Shown here piece by piece: positions 1-9,479 of a DNA stretch of 64,000 bases. Where the stretch lies: positions 4,402,001 through 4,466,000 of the forward strand of contig CBDFGN010000006.1 of assembly GCA_965247065.1 (NCBI GenBank), written 5' to 3'. This stretch comes from CBDFGN01 sp965247065 (GTDB lineage Bacteria; Bacteroidota; Bacteroidia; Cytophagales; Cyclobacteriaceae). Under the pieces are notes generated by a model, which saw only the letters and a program-made list of their open reading frames with translations, was not told where the DNA came from and ran no database searches. The position numbers were made by a program, and so were the translations under genes. The first letter of the stretch is position 1, and each line of letters begins with the position of its first letter.

Positions 1-1
1 A

Positions 2-814
2 TCCCCACTACTTTTTAACGGCCAAGACGTAGTAGTCCTACTTCAGGAGAAACTAGGATCCAACTATATTGTTAAGCTAGGCATGAGGTACCAATCTCCC
101 GCTATAAACCTTGGACTGGAGGAATTGAGAATGGCCAAGGTAAACGAGATTATCGTTGTCCCGATGTTCCCCCAATACGCCTCAGCATCCACCGGTTCAG
201 TGATTGAGCGGATAATGGAATTGATTAAAACGTGGCAGGCGATTCCGAAAATTCGTTTTGTGACCAAGTTCTTTGATCAGGATCTCTTCATCAGGGCATT
301 TGCGTTGAATGGGAAAAAGTATCTCGAAAATGAGCAATATGATCACATATTATTCAGCTTTCACGGGATTCCCGAGCGTCAGATCCTAAAGGCTTCGCAC
401 TCAAACTACTGTCAGTTAAGCGACGCATGTTGCGCTTCCTATAACAAAAACAATCAATTTTGCTATCGTGCCCAGTGTTTTGAAACTGCGCGATTGCTGG
501 GTTCCGAGCTTCAAATTCAGCCTAGAAACTGCACGGTTGCATTCCAATCCAGACTGGGGAAGAGTCCCTGGATCAAACCCTATTCGGATGAGGTAATCGC
601 TGAATGGCCTAAAAAGGGAATAAAAAGGGTATTGGTATTTTCACCCTCATTTATTGCGGATTGCTTGGAAACTATCATGGAGGCAGGCGGGGAATTCAAG
701 GAAATATTTGAGAAAGCCGGAGGTAAGGAATGGCAGTTGGTAGAGAGCCTGAATACCTCTCCTCTGTGGATAGAGAGCTTGGAGAAAATGGTCCAGGACC
801 GGTCTGACCATTAG
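2..814 (+). CDS. hemH: Ferrochelatase, 5' end outside window
   Basis: Ferrochelatase inserts Fe2+ into protoporphyrin IX, the last step of protoheme synthesis. The reading frame is open from base 2, so the start lies upstream of the window and about 270 residues are visible. The first ATG in frame (base 83) is internal, because the residues before it (SPLLFNGQDVV..) continue the family sequence. Recognisable stretches are SFHGIPERQ (with the conserved His), YRAQCFETARLLG, FQSRLGKSPWIKPYSDE and the C-terminal FSPSFIADCLETI. It converges with the M20 peptidase gene, leaving a 19-bp gap. Family assignment is firm; the missing N-terminus cannot be judged. Confidence 0.95.
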   Translation, partial: SPLLFNGQDVVVLLQEKLGSNYIVKLGMRYQSPAINLGLEELRMAKVNEIIVVPMFPQYASASTGSVIERIMELIKTWQAIPKIRFVTKFFDQDLFIRAFALNGKKYLENEQYDHILFSFHGIPERQILKASHSNYCQLSDACCASYNKNNQFCYRAQCFETARLLGSELQIQPRNCTVAFQSRLGKSPWIKPYSDEVIAEWPKKGIKRVLVFSPSFIADCLETIMEAGGEFKEIFEKAGGKEWQLVESLNTSPLWIESLEKMVQDRSDH

Positions 815-833
815 GAACCATACCTTTTCACCA

Positions 834-2159
834 CTAGTCCCCGCTTGACGAACTACCTACCCCTGGATTGGCCATGTAATCCAAAGTAAGGTTTACCATG
901 GTCCGCACCCCAAGTTTCAGTCCACTATCGTCAATAAAAAAATCAGGGGTATGATGAGGAGCCGCATCCTCTGGGTTAACCCCTTTGGGCATTCCTCCCA
1001 GTCTGAAGAACAAGCCGGGCGCTTTTTGAGAGTAATATGAAAAATCTTCGGCGCCCATCGTTGCATTAAGCAACTGTACATTCTCAGCTCCAGCGGATTC
1101 CTGCAGGGTCGGTAACATTTTGTCAGTAAGGTTTAGATCATTAAAGGTGACCGGATACCCCTTAGTGATTTCAACCTCAGCGATGGCCCCAGCGCTTTCG
1201 GCAATATTGATGGCAACCTGCTTTATTTTTTGGTGGAGCTTTTCCTGCATCTCAGCATCCAGGGATCGAATAGTGCCAATCATTTCTACCCTTTCCGGTA
1301 TGATGTTATTTCGAACACCCCCGTTTATTTTACCGATAGTGACCACTACGGCTTCATTGGTAATGTCCATTTGTCGGCTAACAATTGTTTGGAGGCCGGT
1401 GATTATTTGAGCCGAGACAACAATAGGATCGATCCCTTCCCAGGGCGATGCTCCATGCGTTTGGCCGCCGATTACATTGATCCTTAAAAAATCGGCTCCG
1501 GCCATCATGCCGCCCGGCTTATAACCGATTGTTCCCACTTCTAATTTGGATTGAATATGCAATCCGAAAACAACGTCCACCTTAGGATCTTCCATTACAC
1601 CCTCTTCTACCATCATTTCGGCACCGCCTCCTTCGTCGGAGGGAGCTCCTTCTTCTGCGGGTTGAAAGATGAATTTTACCGTCCCCTGCAGATCTTTTTT
1701 GATTTCAGTAAGAATTGTCGCGACACCCATCAAAATAGCGACATGAGTATCATGACCGCAGGCATGCATGATTCCTACTTCCTGATCCAGGTAAGTTGTC
1801 CTTTCTTTGGATGCGAAGGGAATATCTACTCTTTCAGTAACCGGCAAGCCATCCATATCGGCCCGCAGGGCCACTACTGGCCCGGGTTTTCCGCCTTTCA
1901 AGATTCCGACTACGCCAGTATAAGCCATCTCCGTTTGGACTTCCATTCCAAGCGTCCTCAAATGGTCAGCCACCATCTTCGCAGTTTTGAATTCGCGGTT
2001 CGAGAGCTCAGGGTACTGATGAAGGTGCCTCCGCCACTTAATTACATTTGCCTCCTGTTGGTCGGTCAATGTTGTAATTTTTTTCCTAATTGAGACATCC
2101 TGACCCATTACGGGCCCGATGCTTATCAGCATTGAAACAAGTATTAGCAAAGTTTTCAT
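834..2159 (-). CDS. Secreted M20-family amidohydrolase (IAP/hippurate-hydrolase type)
   Basis: Predicted zinc metallo-amidohydrolase of peptidase family M20D, which removes acyl or amino-acid groups from N-acylated amino acids. The 441-residue product starts with a signal peptide (about residues 1-19, ending VMGQ), so it acts in the periplasm or outside. Metal-binding signatures are visible: RADMDGLP, MHACGHDTHVAILMG, FQPAEEG and, near the C-terminus, GAEDFSYY. The central dimerisation domain interrupts the catalytic domain as usual for the family. The gene stands alone, and 222 bp upstream of it separate it from the end of fdhA. Exact substrate is unknown. Confidence 0.9.
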   Translation of the reverse strand: MKTLLILVSMLISIGPVMGQDVSIRKKITTLTDQQEANVIKWRRHLHQYPELSNREFKTAKMVADHLRTLGMEVQTEMAYTGVVGILKGGKPGPVVALRADMDGLPVTERVDIPFASKERTTYLDQEVGIMHACGHDTHVAILMGVATILTEIKKDLQGTVKFIFQPAEEGAPSDEGGGAEMMVEEGVMEDPKVDVVFGLHIQSKLEVGTIGYKPGGMMAGADFLRINVIGGQTHGASPWEGIDPIVVSAQIITGLQTIVSRQMDITNEAVVVTIGKINGGVRNNIIPERVEMIGTIRSLDAEMQEKLHQKIKQVAINIAESAGAIAEVEITKGYPVTFNDLNLTDKMLPTLQESAGAENVQLLNATMGAEDFSYYSQKAPGLFFRLGGMPKGVNPEDAAPHHTPDFFIDDSGLKLGVRTMVNLTLDYMANPGVGSSSSGD

Positions 2160-2381
2160 GAGGCTTTGTTTATTTCAGGATATTGCGCTTAAGTTACCCA
2201 GAGGGTGCACATCAAAATTCTTAAGCCAGCAGAAATAAGTTATACACCTGGTAAAGAGTATAGGCAATCTAACCATCGGAAACGAAACAATGTCGGTAGT
2301 CGGCTACTTAAGAACTTTGGGGAAAGGGTCGCTTAACTTTAATTATAAGCCGGACATCGGCCGTCGATCAAATATTCTTAT

Positions 2382-5114
2382 CTATTTCAGGGCTTCCGCC
2401 ATTTGCTTTGGCCTTCCCTTACTTTTTCGAATCCTAACTGCCACCACTTTATATTCCGGGCACATGGCTTCTGAGTCACTGACACTAGAGGTAATATTAT
2501 TTAGCATAATATCAGGAAAATGGAAAGTTGTACTTAGAACACCTTTTTTTACTTCATCAGTAATTCGCGCCTGAACATCCACCTTACCTCTCGGCGATTC
2601 CAGGCATACAAAATCTCCATCGCTGATTCGATTTTCCTTCGCATCCTCCGGATTGATCATCAAATAATCGCTTGACAGTATTAGTTCATTGGCCGTCCTT
2701 CTGGTCATGGTACCACAATTATAATGCGCAAGCTCACGGTTCGTGGTTAAAATATATGGGTATTCCTTGGCGTTTTCTTGTATCTCAACACTTTCTTCCC
2801 AGGGGTTGAACTGGAATAAACCCTTACCTCTTTTGAATTCGTTTTGATGGAGAATTGGAGTATCCGTTCCATCTTTTGCAACCGGCCATTGTTTACCATT
2901 TTCACCTAGATCTTCCCATTTGATTCCAGCAAAAAATGGCACAATTTGTGAAATTTCATCAAGAACACCCTCTGCTGTATAGTCTGGCTGGGAATACCCC
3001 ATTCTGTTCATGATGTCTACAATAATCTGTCCGTCTACCCTGGTACCTTCCGTTGGTTCAACAACTTGTCGGACGGCTTGAACCCGTCTTTCGCCATTGG
3101 TGAAAGTTCCATTTTTTTCGAGAAATGAAGCTCCCGGTAATATAACATCCGCGTACCTGGCCGTTTCGGTCATGAACAACTCTTGCACCACTACAAAATC
3201 GATCTTCTCAAGGGCTTTAATTACGTGTTGCGAATTTGGATCGGTCTGAACCAGATCTTGTCCAATAATCCAAATAGCTTTTAGGTTGCCTTCAAGAGCC
3301 GCATCGTACATTTGAGGGATTTTGTATCCAACAACGCTTGGAACATCTACCCCATAAAACTCACTATAATTCTTATTTACTTCATGATCGGTAACATCGA
3401 GGTATCCAGCACCCTGATATGGTTGAACTCCCATGTCGGCCATGCCTTGAACATTATTTTGTCCCCGAAGTGGGTTCACCCCAACACCTCTTCTTCCTAT
3501 ATTTCCTGTTAAGAGCGCTAAATCCGCAATTTGCATAACGGCGAAAGTTCCCTGGGAATGTTCCGTGACTCCTAATCCATGGAATGACATGGCGTTGGGA
3601 GCGGTTGCATACGCTATTGCCGCCTCCCTGACAAGAGCCCGGTCCACACCCGAAACCTCCTCCATCTTGTCCAGATTAAGATTTAGTATTTCTTGCTTAT
3701 AGGAGTCAAAGCCTTCGGTTCTTTCTTCAATAAATTTTTCATTGGCCAGTCCTTCTGAAATGATATAATACATCATCATATTAAGAACCGCCACATTTGT
3801 TCCGGGTCTTAAAGCAAGATGGTAGTTCGCATACCGTGCTAATTCTGTTCTTCTCGGATCTATTACAATAGATACATTATCCAACTTCATAACAAACTGC
3901 TTAAGTTTTGCCCCTGTGACCGGATGGGCATCCGTAGGATTAGCACCAATTACCATTATGCAGTTCGTATCCTTCAAATCATCTACGGAATTTGTGGCTG
4001 CTCCGACGCCAAATGTTCGCTGCAATCCTATAGCCGTGGGAGAATGACAAACTCTTGCGCATCCGTCAATGTTATTGGTTCCAATTACAGCCCGAGTGAA
4101 CTTTTGCATCAAATAGTTCTCTTCATTGGTACACCTGGCAGAAGAAATCCCAGCAATTGAGTCCGGGCCAAATTCCTTTTTAAATGAAATGAATTTAGCT
4201 ACCATGAGATCATACGCCTCCTCCCAGCTCACTTCTTCAAATTCACCATTTCGCTTGATCATTGGTGAGGTTAATCTATCAGGATGATCATAGAACTTAA
4301 AAGCATATCGTCCTTTCAGACAAGTATGCCCTTGATTTACTTCAGCATCGTAGGGTGCCTGGATACTCAAAATATCGCCATTGTTAGTGGAAATTTCGAG
4401 ATTGCAGCCTACACCACAGTAGGTGCAAACTGTTCTTGTTTTATCGGTAGCCTGGATAGCCTTTGATTGAAATACATCAGAGATAGCAGAAGTGGGGCAG
4501 GCTTGAGCACAGGCTCCACAACTTACACAATCTGAATCCATGAATGACTCATCATGTCCTTTAACAATGTGCGTATCAAATCCTCTTCCTGCCATGCTCA
4601 ACACAAATTGCCCCTGTACCTCATCACATGCCCGAACACATCTGTAGCAATTAATACATTTCGATAAATCAGAGGTCATATACGGGTGGCTCAGATCCTT
4701 CTGTTTATCTAAATGGTTTCCCCCTTGAGGATATCTCACATCTCTGATTCCCACCTCCGCTGCAACGGTCTGAAGTTCACAGTTACCATTAACCTCGCAG
4801 GTCAAACAGTCCAATGGATGATCCGTAAGCACAAGTTCAATAATATTTCTTCTAAGCTCCTTGATGGATTCTGAGCTGGGATAAATGTACTGACCTTCTG
4901 AAACCGGTGAATGGCAGGATGCCATGGTCTTTACATTACCCCCTTGTTCCATAGCGACATCCACGCTGCAAACTCTACAGGAACCAAAGGGATCAAGGTT
5001 GGGAGCATCGCACAGGGTTGGAACCAATTTTGCCCCTTTATGTCTTTTGATAAAGGAAAGAATCGTCTCTCCATCCTTAGCCTGTAACTTTTGGTCGTCT
5101 ATATATGCGAACAT
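2382..5114 (-). CDS. fdhA: NAD-linked formate dehydrogenase, molybdopterin catalytic subunit
   Basis: Catalytic subunit that oxidises formate to CO2 at a molybdenum (or tungsten) bis-MGD centre. The 910 residues show, in order: a 2Fe-2S ferredoxin domain (Cys35, 46, 49, 67), a NuoG-like His-Cys3 cluster (His99, Cys103, 106, 112), two 4Fe-4S ferredoxin clusters (Cys153-163 and Cys196-206), the molybdopterin-domain 4Fe-4S cluster (Cys230, 233, 237, 265), and the active-site pair Cys356-His357 in ARVCHSP. The Mo ligand is a normal Cys (TGT codon), not selenocysteine. It lies 13 bp after the NuoEF-like subunit gene. Together they look like a soluble NAD+-reducing formate dehydrogenase, probably cytoplasmic because no signal peptide is seen. 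The symbol follows common use for this subunit. Confidence 0.93.
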   Translation of the reverse strand: MFAYIDDQKLQAKDGETILSFIKRHKGAKLVPTLCDAPNLDPFGSCRVCSVDVAMEQGGNVKTMASCHSPVSEGQYIYPSSESIKELRRNIIELVLTDHPLDCLTCEVNGNCELQTVAAEVGIRDVRYPQGGNHLDKQKDLSHPYMTSDLSKCINCYRCVRACDEVQGQFVLSMAGRGFDTHIVKGHDESFMDSDCVSCGACAQACPTSAISDVFQSKAIQATDKTRTVCTYCGVGCNLEISTNNGDILSIQAPYDAEVNQGHTCLKGRYAFKFYDHPDRLTSPMIKRNGEFEEVSWEEAYDLMVAKFISFKKEFGPDSIAGISSARCTNEENYLMQKFTRAVIGTNNIDGCARVCHSPTAIGLQRTFGVGAATNSVDDLKDTNCIMVIGANPTDAHPVTGAKLKQFVMKLDNVSIVIDPRRTELARYANYHLALRPGTNVAVLNMMMYYIISEGLANEKFIEERTEGFDSYKQEILNLNLDKMEEVSGVDRALVREAAIAYATAPNAMSFHGLGVTEHSQGTFAVMQIADLALLTGNIGRRGVGVNPLRGQNNVQGMADMGVQPYQGAGYLDVTDHEVNKNYSEFYGVDVPSVVGYKIPQMYDAALEGNLKAIWIIGQDLVQTDPNSQHVIKALEKIDFVVVQELFMTETARYADVILPGASFLEKNGTFTNGERRVQAVRQVVEPTEGTRVDGQIIVDIMNRMGYSQPDYTAEGVLDEISQIVPFFAGIKWEDLGENGKQWPVAKDGTDTPILHQNEFKRGKGLFQFNPWEESVEIQENAKEYPYILTTNRELAHYNCGTMTRRTANELILSSDYLMINPEDAKENRISDGDFVCLESPRGKVDVQARITDEVKKGVLSTTFHFPDIMLNNITSSVSDSEAMCPEYKVVAVRIRKSKGRPKQMAEALK

Positions 5115-5127
5115 GGCCTTCCTGTTT

Positions 5128-6780
5128 CTAGTTGAAATATTCTTCTAACTCAGACTCAAAGTATTCTAGGGCGTTCCTCATAGGTAAAGGTATTCCTCCG
5201 CCATGGGCGCAAAGTGAACCTTTCTCGAGAGTAGTAAGCAGATCCTCAAATAGGACCCTATTTATCTTATATTCAGAACTCAGGGCTTTTTCCGAAAGCT
5301 CATGACCTCTCTTGGTTCCCAATCTGCAAGGGAAGCATTTGCCACAACTTTCATATGCCGCAAATTCGAACAAATGTTCGATGAATTTCATTATTGGGAA
5401 ATCATCCGGCACGGATACAATTGAAGCATGCCCCAATAGAAAGCCTTGACTTGAAAAAGATTCAAAATCAACCGTAAGATCGTCAATTTTTGAAATAGGT
5501 ACCAAACCGCCTAGGGGGCCTCCTATTTGTAAGGCCTTAACAGGTTTGTTGAAGCCCCCGCCCAGATGGTTTACCACAATCGACAGCGCAGTTCCCATTT
5601 CGACTTCATACAATCCAGGGTTGTTAAAAAAGCCATCCAAGCAAACGAGCTTAGTTCCTGACGAGCGATCAGTGCCAATAGCCTTCCAATCTGCCCCTCC
5701 ATTTTCGATGATGTAATTCAGGGTGGCCAGGGTTTCAACGTTGTTTACCACAGTGGGTTTGTTAAACAGCCCTTGCTGGGCGGGATAAGGTGGACGAACG
5801 CGAACTTCTGGCCTTTGCCCTTCAATTGAGTTGATCAAAGCCGTCTCTTCGCCGCATATATAAGAACCCTGGGCGCTTATTATTTTGAAGTCAAACCCAA
5901 ATCCACTGCTGTCGATGTTATCGCTAATTAATCCCGCTGAACGAAGTTCGTCGACCGCCTTCTGGACGATTATAGTTGAGTCCGGGTATTCAGCCCGAAT
6001 ATAAATAATCCCGTGGCTTGCCTGAGCCACATACCCCGCTATTAGCATACCAAAAAGCACCGAATGGGGTCTTTGCTCAAGCAAGTATCGATCTGAATAT
6101 GCGCCTGGATCTCCTTCATCCGCGTTACAAATGATAAACTTCACATCGCTTTCCTCGTTCCGGCAGAATTCCAGCTTTGAGCCCAGGGGAAAACCGGCTC
6201 CTCCACGCCCTCTTACCCCGGAACTCTTAATTTCCTCAAGAATAACAGTGGGGTCTTGTTTAATTGCTTCCAGGAAGGGCTCATAGTATTGATTGATGTC
6301 CGTGAATGACTTGGTTAAGATCTCCTTTGGGTAGGCTTTGACATGATATTCATCGGGGTCCAGTTCCTCTCCACCACCAATTATTTTATCCAGTTCGTCA
6401 ATAGCATTGCCCGAATAATTTTTTCCATTAAAGTGAAAGGAATGGTTTTCGTGACACCTTCCAAGACAGGTCATGTGACCCAATTCATCCTCCTTAAAAT
6501 GACCCCTAAGCTTTTGCGTAACCTTATCCTGGGTGCCGGCGCAGAGACAAGCGGTCCCATTGCACACGTATACCTTCTTCCCTTTATTCTCGAGTTTCAA
6601 AAAATCATAAAATGTGGCGGTGCCATAGGTGTTTGCCTTGCCGATTAGGAACTCATTGGCCAACTCATCCAAGTCTTCAACCACAGGGCTGCCGGTGAAT
6701 TGACCCAACTCGCCTATTTTGTTAAAAAGGTTCTCATCCAGCCCTTTTCTCCCTGATAACTCACTTAGATTCTTGGACAT
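5128..6780 (-). CDS. fdhB: Formate dehydrogenase NADH-binding subunit (NuoE-NuoF fusion)
   Basis: This 550-residue protein fuses a thioredoxin-like 2Fe-2S domain of NuoE type (about residues 1-145, with CNGTACLCAG and CLGRCHEN) to a NuoF-like flavoprotein. The NuoF part has the FMN/NADH-binding region GRGGAGFPLGSK, the segment ICNADEGDPGAYSDR, and the C-terminal 4Fe-4S motif ESCGKCFPCRLGT..GSLCAHGGG. It passes electrons from the catalytic subunit to NAD+. The next gene in the operon is fdhA, 13 bp away. The 112-bp gap between it and fdhD holds a promoter-like sequence, so the two structural genes may be transcribed separately from fdhD. Confidence 0.92.
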   Translation of the reverse strand: MSKNLSELSGRKGLDENLFNKIGELGQFTGSPVVEDLDELANEFLIGKANTYGTATFYDFLKLENKGKKVYVCNGTACLCAGTQDKVTQKLRGHFKEDELGHMTCLGRCHENHSFHFNGKNYSGNAIDELDKIIGGGEELDPDEYHVKAYPKEILTKSFTDINQYYEPFLEAIKQDPTVILEEIKSSGVRGRGGAGFPLGSKLEFCRNEESDVKFIICNADEGDPGAYSDRYLLEQRPHSVLFGMLIAGYVAQASHGIIYIRAEYPDSTIIVQKAVDELRSAGLISDNIDSSGFGFDFKIISAQGSYICGEETALINSIEGQRPEVRVRPPYPAQQGLFNKPTVVNNVETLATLNYIIENGGADWKAIGTDRSSGTKLVCLDGFFNNPGLYEVEMGTALSIVVNHLGGGFNKPVKALQIGGPLGGLVPISKIDDLTVDFESFSSQGFLLGHASIVSVPDDFPIMKFIEHLFEFAAYESCGKCFPCRLGTKRGHELSEKALSSEYKINRVLFEDLLTTLEKGSLCAHGGGIPLPMRNALEYFESELEEYFN

Positions 6781-6847
6781 GATAGTATTCGATCTGCAGA
6801 TGTTTTATTATTAAAGGTTTGTGTAGTGTAACATCGCACTTATTGGT

Positions 6848-6878
6848 CAAAGATACCATCCAAAAGGCGGTATTTCAA
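6848..6878 (-). promoter_or_regulatory. Candidate Bacteroidota promoter for fdhB-fdhA
   Basis: On the minus strand TATCTTTG (6855 to 6848) matches the -7 box TAnnTTTG exactly. A TTG at 6878-6876 lies 20 bp upstream, close to the expected -33 spacing. The predicted transcript would start near 6841 and leave a leader of about 60 nt before fdhB. The match is by eye. Confidence 0.5.
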
Positions 6879-6892
6879 GGGGGTGATTTCAT

Positions 6893-7741
6893 CTAAGCAG
6901 AAATCCGTTTTAAGCCTGAGTAGATGTTGAAGCTCTTTTCCTTTAGAAAGCCGATAAGGGTAAGATTGTACGCCTGGGCTAACTGGCAGGCAAGGGACGA
7001 AGGGGCTCCTACTGCCGCCAAAACCGGTATCCCAGCCACAATGGACTTCTGCACCATTTCGAATCCGGCTCGACCACTTATCAAGCAAACGGATTGTCTT
7101 AAAGGCAAATCGCCTTTTATGAATTTTGCCCCCACTAATTTGTCCAGAGAGTTATGCCGCCCTATGTCCTCCCGGATGTGAACCATTTGCCCTTTTTGGG
7201 TAAACAAACCGGATGCGTGAATCCCCCCCGTGTGAGCAAAGACGAGCTGTTCCGATCGGATTTTGGCTGGCAACTGCTTTAGGATTTCCCGCGAGATCAC
7301 AAAATCGTCATCCGGAAGGATTTGACACCCGACTTGGGAGAGGTGCTCAATTGAGGTTTTTCCGCATACCCCACAGCTTGAATTCGTATAGAAATTGCGC
7401 TCCAGGTGGGTCAAATCAGGTTTAAAATCTGGATCGAGGTAAACTATAAGGATGTTTCCCTCCTCGCTTGGATCTTTTATTTCGATACAATGCCTAACCT
7501 CCCTGATTTGCTCTTTGTGGGTGATAATTCCTTCATTAAAAAGAAATCCTAACGCCAATTCAAAATCATTGCCAGGAGTGCGCATGGTCACCGAAATACT
7601 TTTTTGGGTCCGCGCCATGGTTTTCCCGTAATTCAGCCGGATCTCTAAGGGTTCCTCAACCGCTACCAGATCCTGTTTTGAACCGGACTGCCGGTGATTT
7701 ACTTTTTCAACCTCAACCCCAAGTACGCTTAGTCTAGGCAT
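6893..7741 (-). CDS. fdhD: Formate dehydrogenase accessory sulfurtransferase FdhD
   Basis: FdhD takes sulfur from the cysteine desulfurase IscS and places it on the molybdenum cofactor, a step needed for active formate dehydrogenase. The conserved SSCGVCGK loop carries the paired cysteines (about residues 123 and 126 from the chosen start). Other family segments are RTPGNDFELALGFLFNEG, HTGGIHASGLF, EDIGRHNSLDKLVGA and SGRAGFEMVQKS. I chose ATG 7741 over an upstream in-frame GTG at 7747; this ATG overlaps the stop of the preceding gene by 8 bp, which suggests coupled translation. Its place beside the dehydrogenase genes supports the call. Confidence 0.94.
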   Translation of the reverse strand: MPRLSVLGVEVEKVNHRQSGSKQDLVAVEEPLEIRLNYGKTMARTQKSISVTMRTPGNDFELALGFLFNEGIITHKEQIREVRHCIEIKDPSEEGNILIVYLDPDFKPDLTHLERNFYTNSSCGVCGKTSIEHLSQVGCQILPDDDFVISREILKQLPAKIRSEQLVFAHTGGIHASGLFTQKGQMVHIREDIGRHNSLDKLVGAKFIKGDLPLRQSVCLISGRAGFEMVQKSIVAGIPVLAAVGAPSSLACQLAQAYNLTLIGFLKEKSFNIYSGLKRISA

Positions 7742-8540
7742 CTCCACTTTCGGTGCGGGTCTTGACCTCTGCCTGATCCTTGATTTGATCCTCTGTCTTG
7801 GCTTCGGTCTGGTCCTCAGTCTTGACTTGGGTCTGATCCCCGGGTTTTGCTGATTGCTTTTCTGTCTTCGACTTGCTTTTGGGTTGCGAAGGTTTGCCTG
7901 GGTTTTTCACAATTTCCCAAAAGGGATTAATAATATCAGAATACTTCAGATTGTACTGATTAATAATCACCTGAACAGCAAAATCCATTCGATGCTCTGC
8001 GTGGATTCTGGCCAGATCAGCGGGTGGCAGCAATTCCACAAAGATCTTAATGATCGGAAAGCATTCCTTCCGAAAATTTCCCAGGATCCTCGGGATCTTA
8101 TTTTTGGGGTCGTGTATCGAATCCTCTTCTTCGCTGGGGGCGGAGGCTTCGTCAAGAACTTTACTGAATTTCCCAATTGACCCTTGTCCCAAATCGGAGA
8201 GATACTCCAGCAAATGGGTGTAAAATTCAACTCCGCTCTTTCCATTTTTACCAAATTTCTCTATTTCCTCCTGGCAGAAAACCGAGAACAGACTCAAGTT
8301 GGTGATACAGACCTGGATTCGATCGTATACATTTGGCTGCCATAGGACTTCACGATTGATAAAGAGCCCTTCCAGTGTTTCGGCATGGTATTCCCCGTTT
8401 TCCTGGATGGACCGGATAGTTTCAAGAGGGATATTTTCCAGGAAAAGATCCCCGGCGTTGAGGTTGAGACCTCTCGATTTGCCATCAACTTCTACTTGAA
8501 GGTCAAGGAAGCTCCAAATTTCACCTACAGATAACCTCAT
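7734..8540 (-). CDS. Unknown protein in the formate dehydrogenase operon, repetitive acidic/basic tail
   Basis: The 268-residue product is not recognised. It has no signal peptide or membrane segment. The first 200 or so residues are mixed-charge and look globular and mostly helical. The last 55 residues are a low-complexity Lys/Glu/Gln/Asp tail made of imperfect repeats of the type (Q)TEDQTEAK. It is the first gene before fdhD, overlapping it by 8 bp, and follows the sprF-like gene with a 26-bp gap. The overlap suggests a role in formate dehydrogenase maturation or assembly, which is inference only. The sequence does not show FdhE-type zinc-binding cysteine pairs. Confidence 0.75.
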   Translation of the reverse strand: MRLSVGEIWSFLDLQVEVDGKSRGLNLNAGDLFLENIPLETIRSIQENGEYHAETLEGLFINREVLWQPNVYDRIQVCITNLSLFSVFCQEEIEKFGKNGKSGVEFYTHLLEYLSDLGQGSIGKFSKVLDEASAPSEEEDSIHDPKNKIPRILGNFRKECFPIIKIFVELLPPADLARIHAEHRMDFAVQVIINQYNLKYSDIINPFWEIVKNPGKPSQPKSKSKTEKQSAKPGDQTQVKTEDQTEAKTEDQIKDQAEVKTRTESGDA

Positions 8541-8566
8541 GGTCCTGACTGAACCGATAAAATTAA

Positions 8567-9478
8567 CTAAAATAATCTTTCAAGGACGTCATGGTCGGCC
8601 AGAATTGCGAAATCCATGATTAAGCTCAACTCATGAGTGGTAAAGCGGGTTTCAATATTTGAGGTGGCCGGCAGTTCAAAGGTGTATCCGAACTTGAGCG
8701 CATTTTTGAATTCGACTTGTCCCATAATCCCCAGGGTATTGAAGTCACGAGTGAACAGTCCGGCCCAGATCATGTTATTGAGGAAGGCACTGAGACTCAG
8801 ATCTACGGAAAGAGGACCTCTTTCCACTCCTCTTAATAGGATTCCCGGTTTCAGGATCAGGCGGGTCACGGTCTTTATTACGTAGGCTCCCTGGAGGTAA
8901 TAATAGCGTCGATATCGGGTGCTGGAATTGACGCCATCACTGAATTCTGTGTTCAGTATTCTTGGAACCGAAAGTCCCAGGTAAAGGTTATTTCCCATGA
9001 AGACAAATCCGGCTCCGAAATTGGGCTTGGTAACACTTTCAGCACCGGGCTGGAAATTGGGATCATCCAGGTTTTTGAGGTTCAACAGGCCAAAATCGTT
9101 TTTCTGATTGACAAGGGAGGTCCTAAGACCAAAGGCAAAGATATTGTTGATGGAACGGATGTTATAAGAATAGGTAAGATGGACTTCGGTATTCTCGGTT
9201 ACGCCCAGTTTATCTCTCATAATAATGGCCCCGGCCCCAACCTTATTTTGGACTAAGGAAGAATGGGCAGTGAGCGTGTAAGTCTCGGGGCTACCTTCCA
9301 GGCCAGTCCATTGAAATCGTGTGTTAAGTCCGGCACTGAGCATGGGATGTACTCCGGAATAAGCTGAATTGATCGCCAGGGGGTTATAAATATATTGGGA
9401 GTACAAGGGATCCTGTTGGGCCAGGGCTAAACCCAGGCTGAGATGGAGGGCGCTCAAGGTCAAACCGATCTTTTTCAT
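8567..9478 (-). CDS. PorP/SprF-family type IX secretion membrane protein
   Basis: This 303-residue outer-membrane beta-barrel protein of the PorP/SprF family helps export or anchor a partner adhesin through the type IX secretion system. A signal peptide (residues 1-20, ending LALAQ) is followed by the family opening QDPLYSQYIYNPLAINSAYSG, which includes the typical YxxNPLxxNPAYAG-like element. The gene starts 1 bp after the stop of the giant CTD adhesin gene upstream, the usual adhesin-sprF pairing. Its frame is intact even though its presumed partner is broken, so it may have lost its client. Confidence 0.9.
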   Translation of the reverse strand: MKKIGLTLSALHLSLGLALAQQDPLYSQYIYNPLAINSAYSGVHPMLSAGLNTRFQWTGLEGSPETYTLTAHSSLVQNKVGAGAIIMRDKLGVTENTEVHLTYSYNIRSINNIFAFGLRTSLVNQKNDFGLLNLKNLDDPNFQPGAESVTKPNFGAGFVFMGNNLYLGLSVPRILNTEFSDGVNSSTRYRRYYYLQGAYVIKTVTRLILKPGILLRGVERGPLSVDLSLSAFLNNMIWAGLFTRDFNTLGIMGQVEFKNALKFGYTFELPATSNIETRFTTHELSLIMDFAILADHDVLERLF

Positions 9479-9479
9479 A

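Noticed and set aside
1120..2093. Several plus-strand frames of 85-180 codons inside the M20 gene
   Set aside because: They are antisense shadows of a well-supported gene.
4040..4060. Selenocysteine at the formate dehydrogenase active site
   Set aside because: The codon for the Mo ligand (ARVCHSP) is TGT, a normal Cys; no in-frame TGA is present in the gene.
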